Position numbers and translations under genes: made by a program
The notes under the pieces: generated by a model
Seen by the model: only the letters and a program-made list of their open reading frames with translations
What the model was told of the DNA's origin: nothing
Database searches by the model: none
Shown: piece after piece, positions 17,749 through 27,404 of the stretch
Layout of the letters: each line of letters opens with the position of its first letter
Position numbering within the stretch: position 1 is the first letter of the stretch
NCBI RefSeq assembly: GCF_015864665.1
Contig: NZ_JADYWU010000002.1
Coordinates: forward strand, 186,001 to 250,000
Direction of reading: 5' to 3'
Length of the DNA: 64,000 nt
Origin: Salinibacterium sp. SWN167
Lineage (GTDB): Bacteria; Actinomycetota; Actinomycetes; Actinomycetales; Microbacteriaceae

Positions 17749-19944
17749 GTGGTTGCTGCCCTATATCGCCGATACCGGCCCGAGACTTTTGCTGAACTCA
17801 TCGGCCAATCTCAAGTGACCGATCCGCTGCGCACAGCGTTGCGCACCGATCGGGTCAATCATGCGTACCTGTTTAGTGGTCCGCGTGGGTGTGGCAAGAC
17901 GACATCCGCCCGCATTTTGGCTCGCTGTCTCAACTGTGCCGAGGGCCCGACCGATACTCCCTGTGGGGTGTGTGCGTCGTGTGTAGAGCTGTCGCGTGAT
18001 GGTGGCGGTTCGCTCGATGTTGTCGAGATCGACGCGGCAAGCCACAACGGTGTTGAGGATGCCCGTGACCTGCGCGAGCGTGCCGTGTTTGCCCCGGCCC
18101 GCGACCGTTTCAAGATCTTCATTCTCGACGAGGCGCACATGGTGACGCCCCAGGGCTTCAACGCGATGCTCAAGATCGTTGAAGAGCCGCCGGAGCACGT
18201 GAAGTTCATCTTCGCCACGACCGAGCCTGACAAGGTGATTGGCACGATTCGTTCGCGCACCCATCACTACCCGTTCCGTTTAGTTCCGCCTGCCCAGATG
18301 CTCGACTACGTTCAGCAGCTGTGCGAAAGCGAGAACGTCGAGGTTGAGCCAGGGGTGCTTCCCCTCGTCGTCCGCGCTGGTGGAGGTTCGGTGCGCGACA
18401 CTCTCTCGCTGCTCGACCAACTCATCGCTGGTTCCGACACTGCAACGGTCGGTTACGAGCGCGCCGTTGCGCTGCTGGGTTACACCCACGCCGAGCTGCT
18501 TGACGAAGTGATTGATGCTCTCGGCACTGGCGATGCTGCCGCTGCGTTCTCGGCGGTTGACCGCGTCATCCAGACCGGTCAAGACCCGCGCCGTTTCGTC
18601 GAAGATCTTCTTGAGCGGATGCGCGACCTCATCGTTGTCGCAGCGACCGCAGACAATGCGGCCTCCGTGCTGCGCGGCATCCCGCAAGATCAACTCGAGC
18701 GCATGGCGCAGCAAGCCCACACGCTGGGCGCCGCTGAGCTATCGCGTGCAGCCGATGTGATCAACGCTGCGCTCTCAGAAATGACCGGCGCAACCTCACC
18801 GCGGCTTCATCTTGAACTGATGATCGCGCGCATTTTGGTTCCCGCGAGCGATAACACCCAACGTGGTGCACTCGCCCGGGTTGAGCGCCTCGAACGTCGC
18901 ATCGGTATCGAGGGTGATGCACCCATCGCCGCGGCTCCCGCTGCCAGCGCGGCACCGTCGCGTGCTGCGGCACCTGCGGCTCCCGCTTCCGCCCCTGCGG
19001 CTGCACCCGCTGTGCGTGCCGCTGCGCAGACCCCTGCCGCGACGCCGCCGGCACCCTCGGCTGGTTCGGCGACTCCAGTTGCCTCACCGCCGGCGCCCGC
19101 AGCATCCAGTACGGGGCTCTCTGCCCCCGCTGCGCCGCGCACGACGCCCGTGTCGTTTCAGCAGGTTAAAGACGCCTGGCCCGAAATTCTTGATGTGGTC
19201 GAGAACCTCAAGCGCACCGCGTGGATGGTCGTGTTCACTGCTAAGCCTCTTGAGCTTCGCGACGAGAAGATTTTGGTGCTCTCGTTCCCCAGCCAACGCG
19301 ACGTTGACGCTCTCAAGCAGCGCAGTGCTCCCGGCGAAGGAGTCGGCGACTATCTCAAGAAGGCAGTCGTGCACGTGCTCGGTTTCGAGCCCGCGTTCAT
19401 TGCCAAAGTTGAGGGTGCCCCGTCAGCGCCTCCCGCTGAGCACCCAGCAGCGACGACAGCACCGCAGCAAGAATCGCGGATGCCCGCCCCGGAGGTTTCG
19501 CCGGAACCCACAGCTCAGCCGCGCTCGCCGCAGCGCACCGCGCCCGACGTTGATGAAGGCCCCGAGCCTGAGGAACCTGCGCCGGCCGAAGATCGTGAAC
19601 CCGGGGGATGGGCTGTAGCGGCTATCCCTGAGTCCGAGCCAGAACCCGAGGGCGACCCCTCCGCAGCACGCGGTGGCGCTGCAGCACAACGCACTGCTAA
19701 CGCGCAAGCGCAGCAAGCTCAGCAAGCGGCGAAGAAGCCCACGGCCGACCGGTTGGCAGAAGCGGCAGCAGCTGCGCCCCCAGCCCCACCAGAATCAATG
19801 GCGAAAGCAGCGATGTCGGCAACGGCAGCGCAAATGGATCGTTCGCGTTATGGCGAATCCGTGGTGCGCGAACTGCTGAACGCAACCTTTATCGAAGAAG
19901 AGCAAGTGGCTCCCCGTGTGGTGCCGCAGCCGAGAGACGAGTAA
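17749..19944 (+). CDS. dnaX: DNA polymerase III subunits gamma/tau
   Basis: About 731 residues from GTG 17749, which gives the family N-terminus ALYRRYRPETF. The clamp-loader ATPase domain has Walker A GPRGCGKTTSAR, a four-cysteine zinc module (CLNCAEGPTDTPCGVCASC) and Walker B FILDEAHM. Domain III follows to about residue 370. The rest is a long Ala/Pro-rich linker broken by a conserved globular block (about 480-565, beginning FQQVKDAWPEILDVV), which should be the tau-type C-terminal domain that binds the polymerase. It loads the sliding clamp at the replication fork. recR follows after three bases. Confidence 0.95.
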   Translation: MVAALYRRYRPETFAELIGQSQVTDPLRTALRTDRVNHAYLFSGPRGCGKTTSARILARCLNCAEGPTDTPCGVCASCVELSRDGGGSLDVVEIDAASHNGVEDARDLRERAVFAPARDRFKIFILDEAHMVTPQGFNAMLKIVEEPPEHVKFIFATTEPDKVIGTIRSRTHHYPFRLVPPAQMLDYVQQLCESENVEVEPGVLPLVVRAGGGSVRDTLSLLDQLIAGSDTATVGYERAVALLGYTHAELLDEVIDALGTGDAAAAFSAVDRVIQTGQDPRRFVEDLLERMRDLIVVAATADNAASVLRGIPQDQLERMAQQAHTLGAAELSRAADVINAALSEMTGATSPRLHLELMIARILVPASDNTQRGALARVERLERRIGIEGDAPIAAAPAASAAPSRAAAPAAPASAPAAAPAVRAAAQTPAATPPAPSAGSATPVASPPAPAASSTGLSAPAAPRTTPVSFQQVKDAWPEILDVVENLKRTAWMVVFTAKPLELRDEKILVLSFPSQRDVDALKQRSAPGEGVGDYLKKAVVHVLGFEPAFIAKVEGAPSAPPAEHPAATTAPQQESRMPAPEVSPEPTAQPRSPQRTAPDVDEGPEPEEPAPAEDREPGGWAVAAIPESEPEPEGDPSAARGGAAAQRTANAQAQQAQQAAKKPTADRLAEAAAAAPPAPPESMAKAAMSATAAQMDRSRYGESVVRELLNATFIEEEQVAPRVVPQPRDE

Positions 19945-19947
19945 CCC

Positions 19948-20547
19948 GTGTACGACGGAATTGTTCAAGAACTGATCGACGAGCTCGGTCGGCTTCCCGG
20001 CATCGGGCCCAAGTCTGCTCAGCGCATCGCATTCCACATTTTGCAGACCGAAAGTTTCGATGTTCGTCGGCTTGCAGAACTGCTCAACGACATCCGCGAC
20101 AAAGTGCATTTTTGCGCCATTTGCGGCAACGTAACCGAGCACGACACGTGTTCGATTTGTCGGGATGCTCGGCGCTCGCCGGCCACGATTTGTGTTGTCG
20201 AAGAGGCAAAAGACGTCGTCGCTATCGAGCGCACTCGCGAATTCCACGGGCTGTATCATGTACTCGGTGGAGCTATCAGCCCCATCGATGGAATTGGTCC
20301 CGACCAGTTGCGCATCAAGCAACTGTTGGGCCGGTTAGCTGACGGCGTCGTCACAGAAGTCATCATCGCGACCGACCCCAATCTCGAAGGTGAAGCAACC
20401 GCTACGTACCTCACGCGGCTTCTCGTTCAACCCAACCTTCGTATTTCTCGCCTCGCATCCGGTCTCCCGGTCGGCGGAGATCTGGAATATGCCGACGAGG
20501 TCACTCTCGGTCGTGCATTTGAAGGTCGTCGAACGATCGACAACTAG
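19948..20547 (+). CDS. recR: Recombination mediator RecR
   Basis: 199 residues, the usual length. An N-terminal helix-hairpin-helix ([13 protein letters not shown]), a four-cysteine zinc finger ([16 protein letters not shown]), a Toprim domain ([12 protein letters not shown]) and the C-terminal segment with [11 protein letters not shown] are all present. It works with RecF/RecO to load RecA at gaps. GTG 19948 lies three bases after the dnaX stop; dnaX-recR is a widely conserved pair. Confidence 0.97.
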   Translation: MYDGIVQELIDELGRLPGIGPKSAQRIAFHILQTESFDVRRLAELLNDIRDKVHFCAICGNVTEHDTCSICRDARRSPATICVVEEAKDVVAIERTREFHGLYHVLGGAISPIDGIGPDQLRIKQLLGRLADGVVTEVIIATDPNLEGEATATYLTRLLVQPNLRISRLASGLPVGGDLEYADEVTLGRAFEGRRTIDN

Positions 20548-20586
20548 CCCTCCCGTAACGAACTCGGCGGATGGTGCTGGCACCGT

Positions 20587-20635
20587 TAGACTCGCATTTT
20601 GGGCACCCGCTGCCCGATCAACCACGCTTCAGGAG
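20587..20635 (+). promoter_or_regulatory. Promoter -10 and ribosome-binding site of lysC
   Basis: TAGACT at 20587-20592 suggests transcription from about 20599, giving a leader of roughly 40 bases. AGGAG at 20631-20635 fixes the start at ATG 20640. Confidence 0.5.
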
Positions 20636-20639
20636 AACA

Positions 20640-21905
20640 ATGAGCCTCATCGTTCAGAAGTTCGGTGGCTCGTCCGTTGCCGACGCTGAGAGTATTAAGC
20701 GCGTCGCCAAGCGCATTGTCGAGACCCGCAAGGCCGGAAACGACGTTGTTGTTGTCGTTTCAGCCATGGGGGACACCACCGACGAACTCTTCGACCTCGC
20801 CGCGCAAGTCGTGCCAGTGCCGACCGGGCGCGAGCTCGACATGCTGCTTACCGCAGGCGAACGAATTTCGATGGCGTTGCTCGCCATGGCGATCAAGGGC
20901 TTGGGCGTCGACGCTCGCAGTTACACCGGCAGTCAGGCCGGAATGGTCACGGATGCCCAGCACGGTGCTGCTCGCATCGTGGAGGTTTCTCCTCGCCGCG
21001 TCAAAGAAGCCCTCGATGATGGTGCTATCGCGATCGTCGCAGGCTTCCAAGGATTCAACCGCGGAACCGGAGACATTACGACTCTCGGTCGCGGTGGCTC
21101 AGACACCACCGCGGTAGCCCTCGCCGCAGCACTCGGCGCCGAGACCTGCGAAATCTACACCGATGTCGATGGCATTTTCACGGCTGATCCCCGCATCGTG
21201 AAGTCTGCGGGCAAGGTCGATGTCGTCACGAGTGAAGAAATGTTGGAGCTTGCTGCGGCAGGCGCCAAGGTGCTCGATGTGCGCGCTGTGGAATATGCGC
21301 GCCGGCACGGGGTAACGATTCACGTGCGTTCGTCGTTTAATAACAACACCGGCACGTTGGTGGTCAATCCGAAGGATGGAGAGAGCGTGGAAGAAGCAAT
21401 CATCACAGGTGTTGCCTCCGATCTGAGCGAAGCGAAGATCACGGTGGTAGGAGTTCCTGATGTTCCAGGAAAGGCTGCACAGATCTTTACGATCGTGGCC
21501 ACCGCTAATGCCAACATCGACATGATCGTTCAGAACGTTTCTGAGGCGGCCACCGGTCGCACCGACATCTCCTTCACTCTGAAGAAGTCGGATGCCGAAG
21601 ATGTGCTCCGCGCGTTGACTTTCAATCAAGAAGAGGTTGGCTTCGAGTCGCTGCAGCACGATGACCAGATCGGAAAGCTCTCCGTGGTCGGTGGCGGCAT
21701 GCGTACCAACGCTGGAGTGTCAGCTCGACTGTTTACGGCTCTGTTCGAGGCGGGCATCAACATGGAAATGATCTCCACGAGCGAGATCCGTATTTCTGTG
21801 GTCACGCGTGCCGACACGGTTGCGGAAGCGGTTCGTGTCGTGCACACTGCCTTCGGTCTCGATGGCGACGAAGAGGCTATTGTTCACGCGGGCACGGGTC
21901 GCTAA
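20640..21905 (+). CDS. lysC: Aspartate kinase
   Basis: 421 residues, the usual length for the actinobacterial enzyme. The kinase domain begins IVQKFGGSSVADAE and has GFQGFNRGTGDITTLGRGGSD; two ACT domains follow (about 265-420) for feedback inhibition by lysine and threonine. It makes aspartyl phosphate, the first step to lysine, threonine and methionine. An internal start giving a separate beta subunit, as in corynebacteria, is possible but was not located. asd follows after 73 bases. Confidence 0.96.
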   Translation: MSLIVQKFGGSSVADAESIKRVAKRIVETRKAGNDVVVVVSAMGDTTDELFDLAAQVVPVPTGRELDMLLTAGERISMALLAMAIKGLGVDARSYTGSQAGMVTDAQHGAARIVEVSPRRVKEALDDGAIAIVAGFQGFNRGTGDITTLGRGGSDTTAVALAAALGAETCEIYTDVDGIFTADPRIVKSAGKVDVVTSEEMLELAAAGAKVLDVRAVEYARRHGVTIHVRSSFNNNTGTLVVNPKDGESVEEAIITGVASDLSEAKITVVGVPDVPGKAAQIFTIVATANANIDMIVQNVSEAATGRTDISFTLKKSDAEDVLRALTFNQEEVGFESLQHDDQIGKLSVVGGGMRTNAGVSARLFTALFEAGINMEMISTSEIRISVVTRADTVAEAVRVVHTAFGLDGDEEAIVHAGTGR

Positions 21906-21966
21906 CCGCGCTTCGCGGCCAAATTTTCTCATTGTTCGGCGCTAGTGTGGCGAATACAAACTGTAG

Positions 21967-23042
<1,076 letters not shown>

Positions 23043-23043
<1 letters not shown>

Positions 23044-23064
23044 CGGGCACGCTCCACTGCCCGC
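23043..23064 (+). terminator. Hairpin at the end of asd
   Basis: GCGGGCA and TGCCCGC pair around an eight-base loop directly at the asd stop. No T-run. Confidence 0.5.
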
Positions 23065-23081
23065 CGCTCCGAATTTCCCGT

Positions 23082-23771
23082 ATGACCTTCGGTTCCGCAG
23101 CCCGCACGATCGTTGCGATGATCGCGGTCTCCGTCACGTTGGGTCTTGCGGGGTGCGCGACGAGCGCGTCCTCGACGGAGCCTCTTGTCGTCGCGGCGGC
23201 TGATTCCGATGCTCTTCGGGTCGCTTTCTATGGCGACTCCTACACGCGGGGAACAGGAGCATCAGCGGAGCAATTGCGCTGGTCGACGCTTCTCAGCAGC
23301 CAGCATGGCTGGAGTGAGTTCAACCCGAGCGTGAGCGGTCTTGGGTTCATGCGCAACCGCACGGAGTTCGGCGACGGTGACCTGCCCGGCCTCATCATTG
23401 CCGACGACCCCGACGTCGTTATTGTCACGATGGGCCTCAACGACAACTTCGCCTACGACGCGTATGCCGACGAGCTGCCCGGCCAGATTCTCAGCGATTT
23501 CGAGCGACTCGTGACGGACCTTCCGGATGCCCAGATCATTGTCGTCGAGCCTTTCTGGTACAAAACCCAGCGCCCTGCTTCGGTCGGAGTGATCATTTCG
23601 TGGGTGCGCGACGCCGCGACTGAAGCCGGCGCCGATTACGTGTCGGGCGCGTCGTATTGGCTCACGGGGCATCCGGAGTGGATGTCCGACGACAACCTGC
23701 ATCCCAACGATGCGGGGCATGCGGCGATCGCAACCCAGATGGATCTCGCGCTTCGCGAACTCGGACTCTAG
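23082..23771 (+). CDS. SGNH-type lipoprotein hydrolase, paralogue 1
   Basis: 229 residues with a lipoprotein signal (lipobox LAGC, Cys about residue 25). The SGNH/GDSL hydrolase motifs are in order: FYGDSYT (catalytic Ser), GLGF (Gly block), MGLNDNF (Asn block) and DNLHPND (Asp and His). It is probably an esterase attached to the outer face of the membrane; its substrate is unknown. The gene just downstream encodes a protein roughly two-thirds identical, so the pair arose by tandem duplication. No convincing ribosome-binding site is visible before ATG 23082. Confidence 0.85.
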   Translation: MTFGSAARTIVAMIAVSVTLGLAGCATSASSTEPLVVAAADSDALRVAFYGDSYTRGTGASAEQLRWSTLLSSQHGWSEFNPSVSGLGFMRNRTEFGDGDLPGLIIADDPDVVIVTMGLNDNFAYDAYADELPGQILSDFERLVTDLPDAQIIVVEPFWYKTQRPASVGVIISWVRDAATEAGADYVSGASYWLTGHPEWMSDDNLHPNDAGHAAIATQMDLALRELGL

Positions 23772-23806
23772 CTCTCGCGCTTCGCGAACTCGGACTCTAG
23801 CTCTCG
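23744..23806 (+). repeat. 29-bp tandem duplication across a stop codon
   Basis: The 29 bases at 23744-23772, covering the last codons and TAG of the first SGNH gene, are repeated exactly at 23773-23801, and five more bases match at 23802-23806. The second copy lies after the stop, so it is not translated. Confidence 0.9.
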
Positions 23807-23876
23807 TAAATCACTCATGGTCTCCCGCGTCCCAGACCATAGCAACCGTTTGGGCCACCCGCGCCGAACTCCTTCC

Positions 23877-24548
23877 ATGAAGTTTGATTCAGTAGCCCGC
23901 ATTATCGCGACGACCGTTGTGGTCGCCGCGGCCCTCAGCCTCTCGGCATGCAGCTCCGAGGAGCCCGCGGCCGAACGCGACCCCAACGAGGTTCGCGTCG
24001 CTTTCTATGGTGATTCCTACACTCTCGGCACCGGAGCGTCGGCTTCCGAGAACCGGTGGTCGACGGTGATCAGCGAGCAGCGGGGGTGGAGCGAGTTCAA
24101 TCCGAGCGTGAACGGACTCGGCTTCATCAACAACCGCAGCGCGTTCGGCGACGGCGACCTTCCGAGCATGATCATCGCGGATGACCCCGACATCGTGATC
24201 GTGACGATGGGCCTCAACGACAACTTCAGTTTCGATGCCCGAGCCAGCGACATCCGCACTCAAATCTCAGCAGATTTCGACCGGCTGACAACCGCGCTTC
24301 CGGATGCCCGCTTCATTGTTGTCGAGCCGTTCTGGTACACGGATGAGCGGCCAGAGTCCGTCGAAACGATCATCGGTTGGGTCGAGGCTGCGGCATCCGA
24401 CAGCGGTGCTGACTACATTGCGGGGGCCTCGCACTGGATCGAGGGGCACCCCGAGTGGATGGCCAGCGACGGGCTGCATCCCAACAATGAGGGTTACGCG
24501 GCGATGGCCAGCGAGATGGATCAGGCTCTTCGCACTTTGGGCCTCTAA
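23877..24548 (+). CDS. SGNH-type lipoprotein hydrolase, paralogue 2
   Basis: 223 residues from ATG 23877, which places a proper lipoprotein signal (lipobox LSAC) at the N-terminus; an earlier in-frame ATG at 23817 would bury it. The catalytic motifs match paralogue 1: FYGDSYT, GLGF, MGLNDNF, DGLHPNN. Both copies keep the full triad, so both may be active. Mature parts align without large gaps, while the signal peptides differ more. Function beyond a surface ester hydrolase cannot be stated. Confidence 0.83.
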   Translation: MKFDSVARIIATTVVVAAALSLSACSSEEPAAERDPNEVRVAFYGDSYTLGTGASASENRWSTVISEQRGWSEFNPSVNGLGFINNRSAFGDGDLPSMIIADDPDIVIVTMGLNDNFSFDARASDIRTQISADFDRLTTALPDARFIVVEPFWYTDERPESVETIIGWVEAAASDSGADYIAGASHWIEGHPEWMASDGLHPNNEGYAAMASEMDQALRTLGL

Positions 24549-24556
24549 CAGAAGGC

Positions 24557-24562
24557 TAAAGT
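24557..24562 (+). promoter_or_regulatory. -10 hexamer TAAAGT, leaderless type
   Basis: TAAAGT is followed by GGAGTT and GTG 24569 (mqo). Confidence 0.5.
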
Positions 24563-24568
24563 GGAGTT

Positions 24569-26044
24569 GTGAAGAAAACCGTCGACGTCGCGCTTATCGG
24601 CGGCGGAATCATGAGTGCCACCCTCGGAACGCTGTTGAAGCAATTGCAGCCGGACTGGGAGATCCAGATTTTCGAACGCTTGGGCGATCTTGCCCTGGAG
24701 AGTTCGAATCCGTGGAACAACGCTGGCACCGGACATTCCGCGCTGTGCGAGCTCAATTACACCCCGCAAAAGAGCGATGGCTCTATCGAGATTTCGAGTG
24801 CGGTGAAGGTCAACGAGCAGTTTCAGGTGTCACGCCAGTTCTGGTCGTACCTCGTTGACGAGGGAGCGCTGCCCGAACCCGAGTCGTTCATCAACGCGAC
24901 CCCGCACATGAGCTTCGTGTGGGGCGAAACAAACGTCGAATATTTGCGCAAGCGTTTCGAAGCGCTCAAGGACCACCCGCTCTTCGCGGGCATGGAATAC
25001 AGCGAAGACCCCGCCATCATTCACGGCTGGGCGCCGCTCATGATGCCAGGCCGCCTCAAGTCAGAGCCGGTGGCCGCGACGCACATTCCTGCGGGCACTG
25101 ACGTCGACTTTGGTGCGCTCTCGCACTATCTCGTCAACAACCTCGTGGAGTCGGGTGCTGAGCTCAGCACGGGCATCGTGGTCACGAACCTCACGAAACA
25201 GCGCGACGGCCTCTGGAAGCTCAAGCTTCGTCACGACATCGGCGGCACACCTGTCGAACCCGTGACCGCACGTTTCGTCTTCGTGGGTGCTGGCGGTTAT
25301 GCCCTCAACCTTCTGCAGAAGTCAGGCATCAAAGAGATTCGCGGCTTCGGCGGATTCCCCGTCAGCGGCGAGTTCCTGCGCACGGACAACCCCGAGATCG
25401 TGGCCGCCCACAGCGCCAAGGTCTATGGCAAAGCCGCGGTCGGTTCGCCGCCCATGTCGGTTCCTCACCTCGACCTTCGTGTCGTTGAGGGGGAGGGCAG
25501 CCTCATGTTCGGCCCGTACGCCGGATTCAGCCCCAAGTTCCTGAAGACCGGTTCAGTTCTCGACCTCTTCGCGTCCATCCGCTGGCACAACGTGCTCCCG
25601 ATGGTCGCCGCCGGGCTCAGCAACCTGTCGCTCGTCAAGTATTTGGTTGGGCAGCTCATGGCAAGCCCCGAGACCAAGTTCGAAGAGCTCAAGGCATTCG
25701 TGCCCAATGCCAAGCCAGAAGATTGGTACCGCATTACGGCTGGTCAGCGCGTGCAGGTGATGAAGAAAGACCCGAAGAAGATCGGCGTCTTGCAGTTCGG
25801 CACCGAGGTCGTGTCCTCCGCCGATGGCAGCATCGCTGGCCTTCTCGGCGCATCGCCGGGGGCCTCCACGGCCGTTCCGATCATGCTCGGTCTGGTGGAG
25901 AAGTGCTTCCCGGAGCGCATGGATGAGTGGCGTCCGAAGATTGAGAAGATGATCCCGACGTTCGGCCAGCAGCTTGCTGACTCGCCTGAACTTGCTCGCG
26001 AGACGATCACCCGCACGGCCAAGGCGTTGCACATCAACCCGTAA
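24569..26044 (+). CDS. mqo: Malate:quinone oxidoreductase
   Basis: 491 residues, normal for the family. The FAD-binding glycine motif VALIGGGIMSATLGTLL is at the N-terminus; NPWNNAGTGHSALCELNY, YCLN-type features and the C-terminal LFGASPGAS-like block (LLGASPGASTAV) are typical of Mqo. The enzyme is a peripheral membrane flavoprotein that oxidises malate and passes electrons to quinone, an alternative to NAD-malate dehydrogenase in the citric acid cycle, common in actinobacteria. Transcribed alone. Confidence 0.96.
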   Translation: MKKTVDVALIGGGIMSATLGTLLKQLQPDWEIQIFERLGDLALESSNPWNNAGTGHSALCELNYTPQKSDGSIEISSAVKVNEQFQVSRQFWSYLVDEGALPEPESFINATPHMSFVWGETNVEYLRKRFEALKDHPLFAGMEYSEDPAIIHGWAPLMMPGRLKSEPVAATHIPAGTDVDFGALSHYLVNNLVESGAELSTGIVVTNLTKQRDGLWKLKLRHDIGGTPVEPVTARFVFVGAGGYALNLLQKSGIKEIRGFGGFPVSGEFLRTDNPEIVAAHSAKVYGKAAVGSPPMSVPHLDLRVVEGEGSLMFGPYAGFSPKFLKTGSVLDLFASIRWHNVLPMVAAGLSNLSLVKYLVGQLMASPETKFEELKAFVPNAKPEDWYRITAGQRVQVMKKDPKKIGVLQFGTEVVSSADGSIAGLLGASPGASTAVPIMLGLVEKCFPERMDEWRPKIEKMIPTFGQQLADSPELARETITRTAKALHINP

Positions 26045-26062
26045 GTGGCTGGTAGCGCGCTA

Positions 26063-26087
26063 TTTGTCCCCCGTTTAGTGGGCCTCT
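26063..26087 (+). promoter_or_regulatory. Conserved upstream element, copy B
   Basis: TTTGTCCCCCGTTTAGTGGG followed by CCTCT matches copy A at 13121-13142 apart from a two-base insertion and a few changes. It lies about 100 bases before the sensor-kinase operon that encodes a LuxR-type response regulator. Confidence 0.35.
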
Positions 26088-26093
26088 GACCCC

Positions 26094-26121
26094 AGCTGTA
26101 CCCCGCACGCGGGGTACAGCT
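26094..26121. terminator. Perfect 13-bp hairpin between mqo and the signalling operon
   Basis: AGCTGTACCCCGC and GCGGGGTACAGCT pair perfectly around AC, and GTACCCCG occurs once more at 26123-26130. It can be the mqo terminator; perfect symmetry at DNA level and the extra half site also allow an operator. Confidence 0.5.
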
Positions 26122-26183
26122 CGTACCCCGAATGCTGCCATACTGTGTGTGGTGTATTTTCGGCACGAGGAACGGGGGCAGAC

Positions 26184-27404
26184 ATGTCTATTGGCTTGCC
26201 CGCCCACTTGCGCAAAGAGAGCGTCACTCGGGCTTTCGCGCGGGTTGTTAATGCTGTCGCTTTCGTCTGCTTAACCCTCGCCTTCGTGGGGGTGGTGACG
26301 TTGTACGCCGGCGACACGAGCCGCAATCTCGTGCCTGCGGCGATCGCTCTTATTCCGATGCTCATTACGGTCAGGCTCCTGAACCGCTATCGCACGATGT
26401 TCTTTACCGTCGCGCACCTTCTCATCGGCGGCCCCGCTACCTACTGGTTCGCGCTCACGATCATTTCGCAATTGCGACCGGTGGGGGTTGTCGGGCACTA
26501 CTTGCTCGACCTCGTCCTGATCGCCATGATGCTCGTGGGCGGCGCCGGGCGCAACGTGGTGTGGAGCATCCTCTGGTGCACGGTTGGTGCTGCCGTGTCT
26601 CAGGCGTCAGTGGCGTTGGCATCGCTGCAGATTCAGGGCTTTGTTCACCCGCATCCGACAGCCTTTGTGATTTACGTTGCTGTTATCAGCGTGCTCATGA
26701 TTCTGCGGCTCAGCCAACGGGGGGTGCGGCGCGTGCAATCTCACCTGCACCGGGCGGCACGCGATGATGAGTTCGCGAGTCTTCGCTATGGCATCGAAGC
26801 CACCTCGGCTGCCGTTATGCACGACACAGTTCTTAGTCATCTCGCTGCTATCGCACACGCTCCATTTGGCGCGATGAACCCGAAACTCCAGCGCGACATT
26901 AGCCGTGATCTTGAGGTGCTCGTGGGTGAAGAATGGCTTTCGGAGGCGGCTCTCGATTCCTCCGATAGCGTGCGGCACGACTGGCAGAACAGCGCGCTCC
27001 TCGCGACGATTACTGAGGCTCGTGCCCTGGAACTCGTTGTTGAAGTCACCGGAGACTTGACGGCGTTGTCCCGCTTGGATTCTCGAGGCGATGCTGCTCT
27101 TGCCCCCGCCGTTAAGCAGTGTCTCGTCAATGTCATCAATCACTCCGGCACGATGCGGGCTGAAGTGGCAATCTTCGGCTCCCCGAGCGAAGTTAGCGTG
27201 CTCGTCGTGGATGCGGGCAAGGGCTTCAACGAGGCAGAGACCGGTGCTGATCGGCTGGGTTTGCGGCAGTCTGTTCGCCGGCGCATCGAGACGGTGTCGG
27301 GAACAGTTCAAGTCTGGTCTACTCCGGGCCTCGGCACATCGGTGATGATTCGGGTGCCCACGGCGGAGAACGCGCCCGCCTCAGAGCGGAGTGCAGCCCA
27401 ATGA
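26184..27404 (+). CDS. Membrane sensor histidine kinase
   Basis: About 406 residues from ATG 26184, which follows a GGGGG-type ribosome site; the longer frame from 26145 is less likely. Four to six hydrophobic segments fill residues 20-180. A short dimerisation region includes SAAVMHDTVLSHLAA with the likely phospho-accepting His. The C-terminal ATPase has the N box (CLVNVINHSG), G1 (VVDAGKGFN) and G2 (TPGLGTSVMI). This is the HisKA_3-like/NarX layout. It overlaps the next gene by four bases and should phosphorylate the response regulator two genes on. Signal unknown. Confidence 0.83.
   Translation: MSIGLPAHLRKESVTRAFARVVNAVAFVCLTLAFVGVVTLYAGDTSRNLVPAAIALIPMLITVRLLNRYRTMFFTVAHLLIGGPATYWFALTIISQLRPVGVVGHYLLDLVLIAMMLVGGAGRNVVWSILWCTVGAAVSQASVALASLQIQGFVHPHPTAFVIYVAVISVLMILRLSQRGVRRVQSHLHRAARDDEFASLRYGIEATSAAVMHDTVLSHLAAIAHAPFGAMNPKLQRDISRDLEVLVGEEWLSEAALDSSDSVRHDWQNSALLATITEARALELVVEVTGDLTALSRLDSRGDAALAPAVKQCLVNVINHSGTMRAEVAIFGSPSEVSVLVVDAGKGFNEAETGADRLGLRQSVRRRIETVSGTVQVWSTPGLGTSVMIRVPTAENAPASERSAAQ

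Noticed and set aside
23082-24548. Mobile-element origin for the SGNH pair
   Set aside because: No transposase, terminal inverted repeats or target duplication; the 29-bp repeat is a simple tandem copy.
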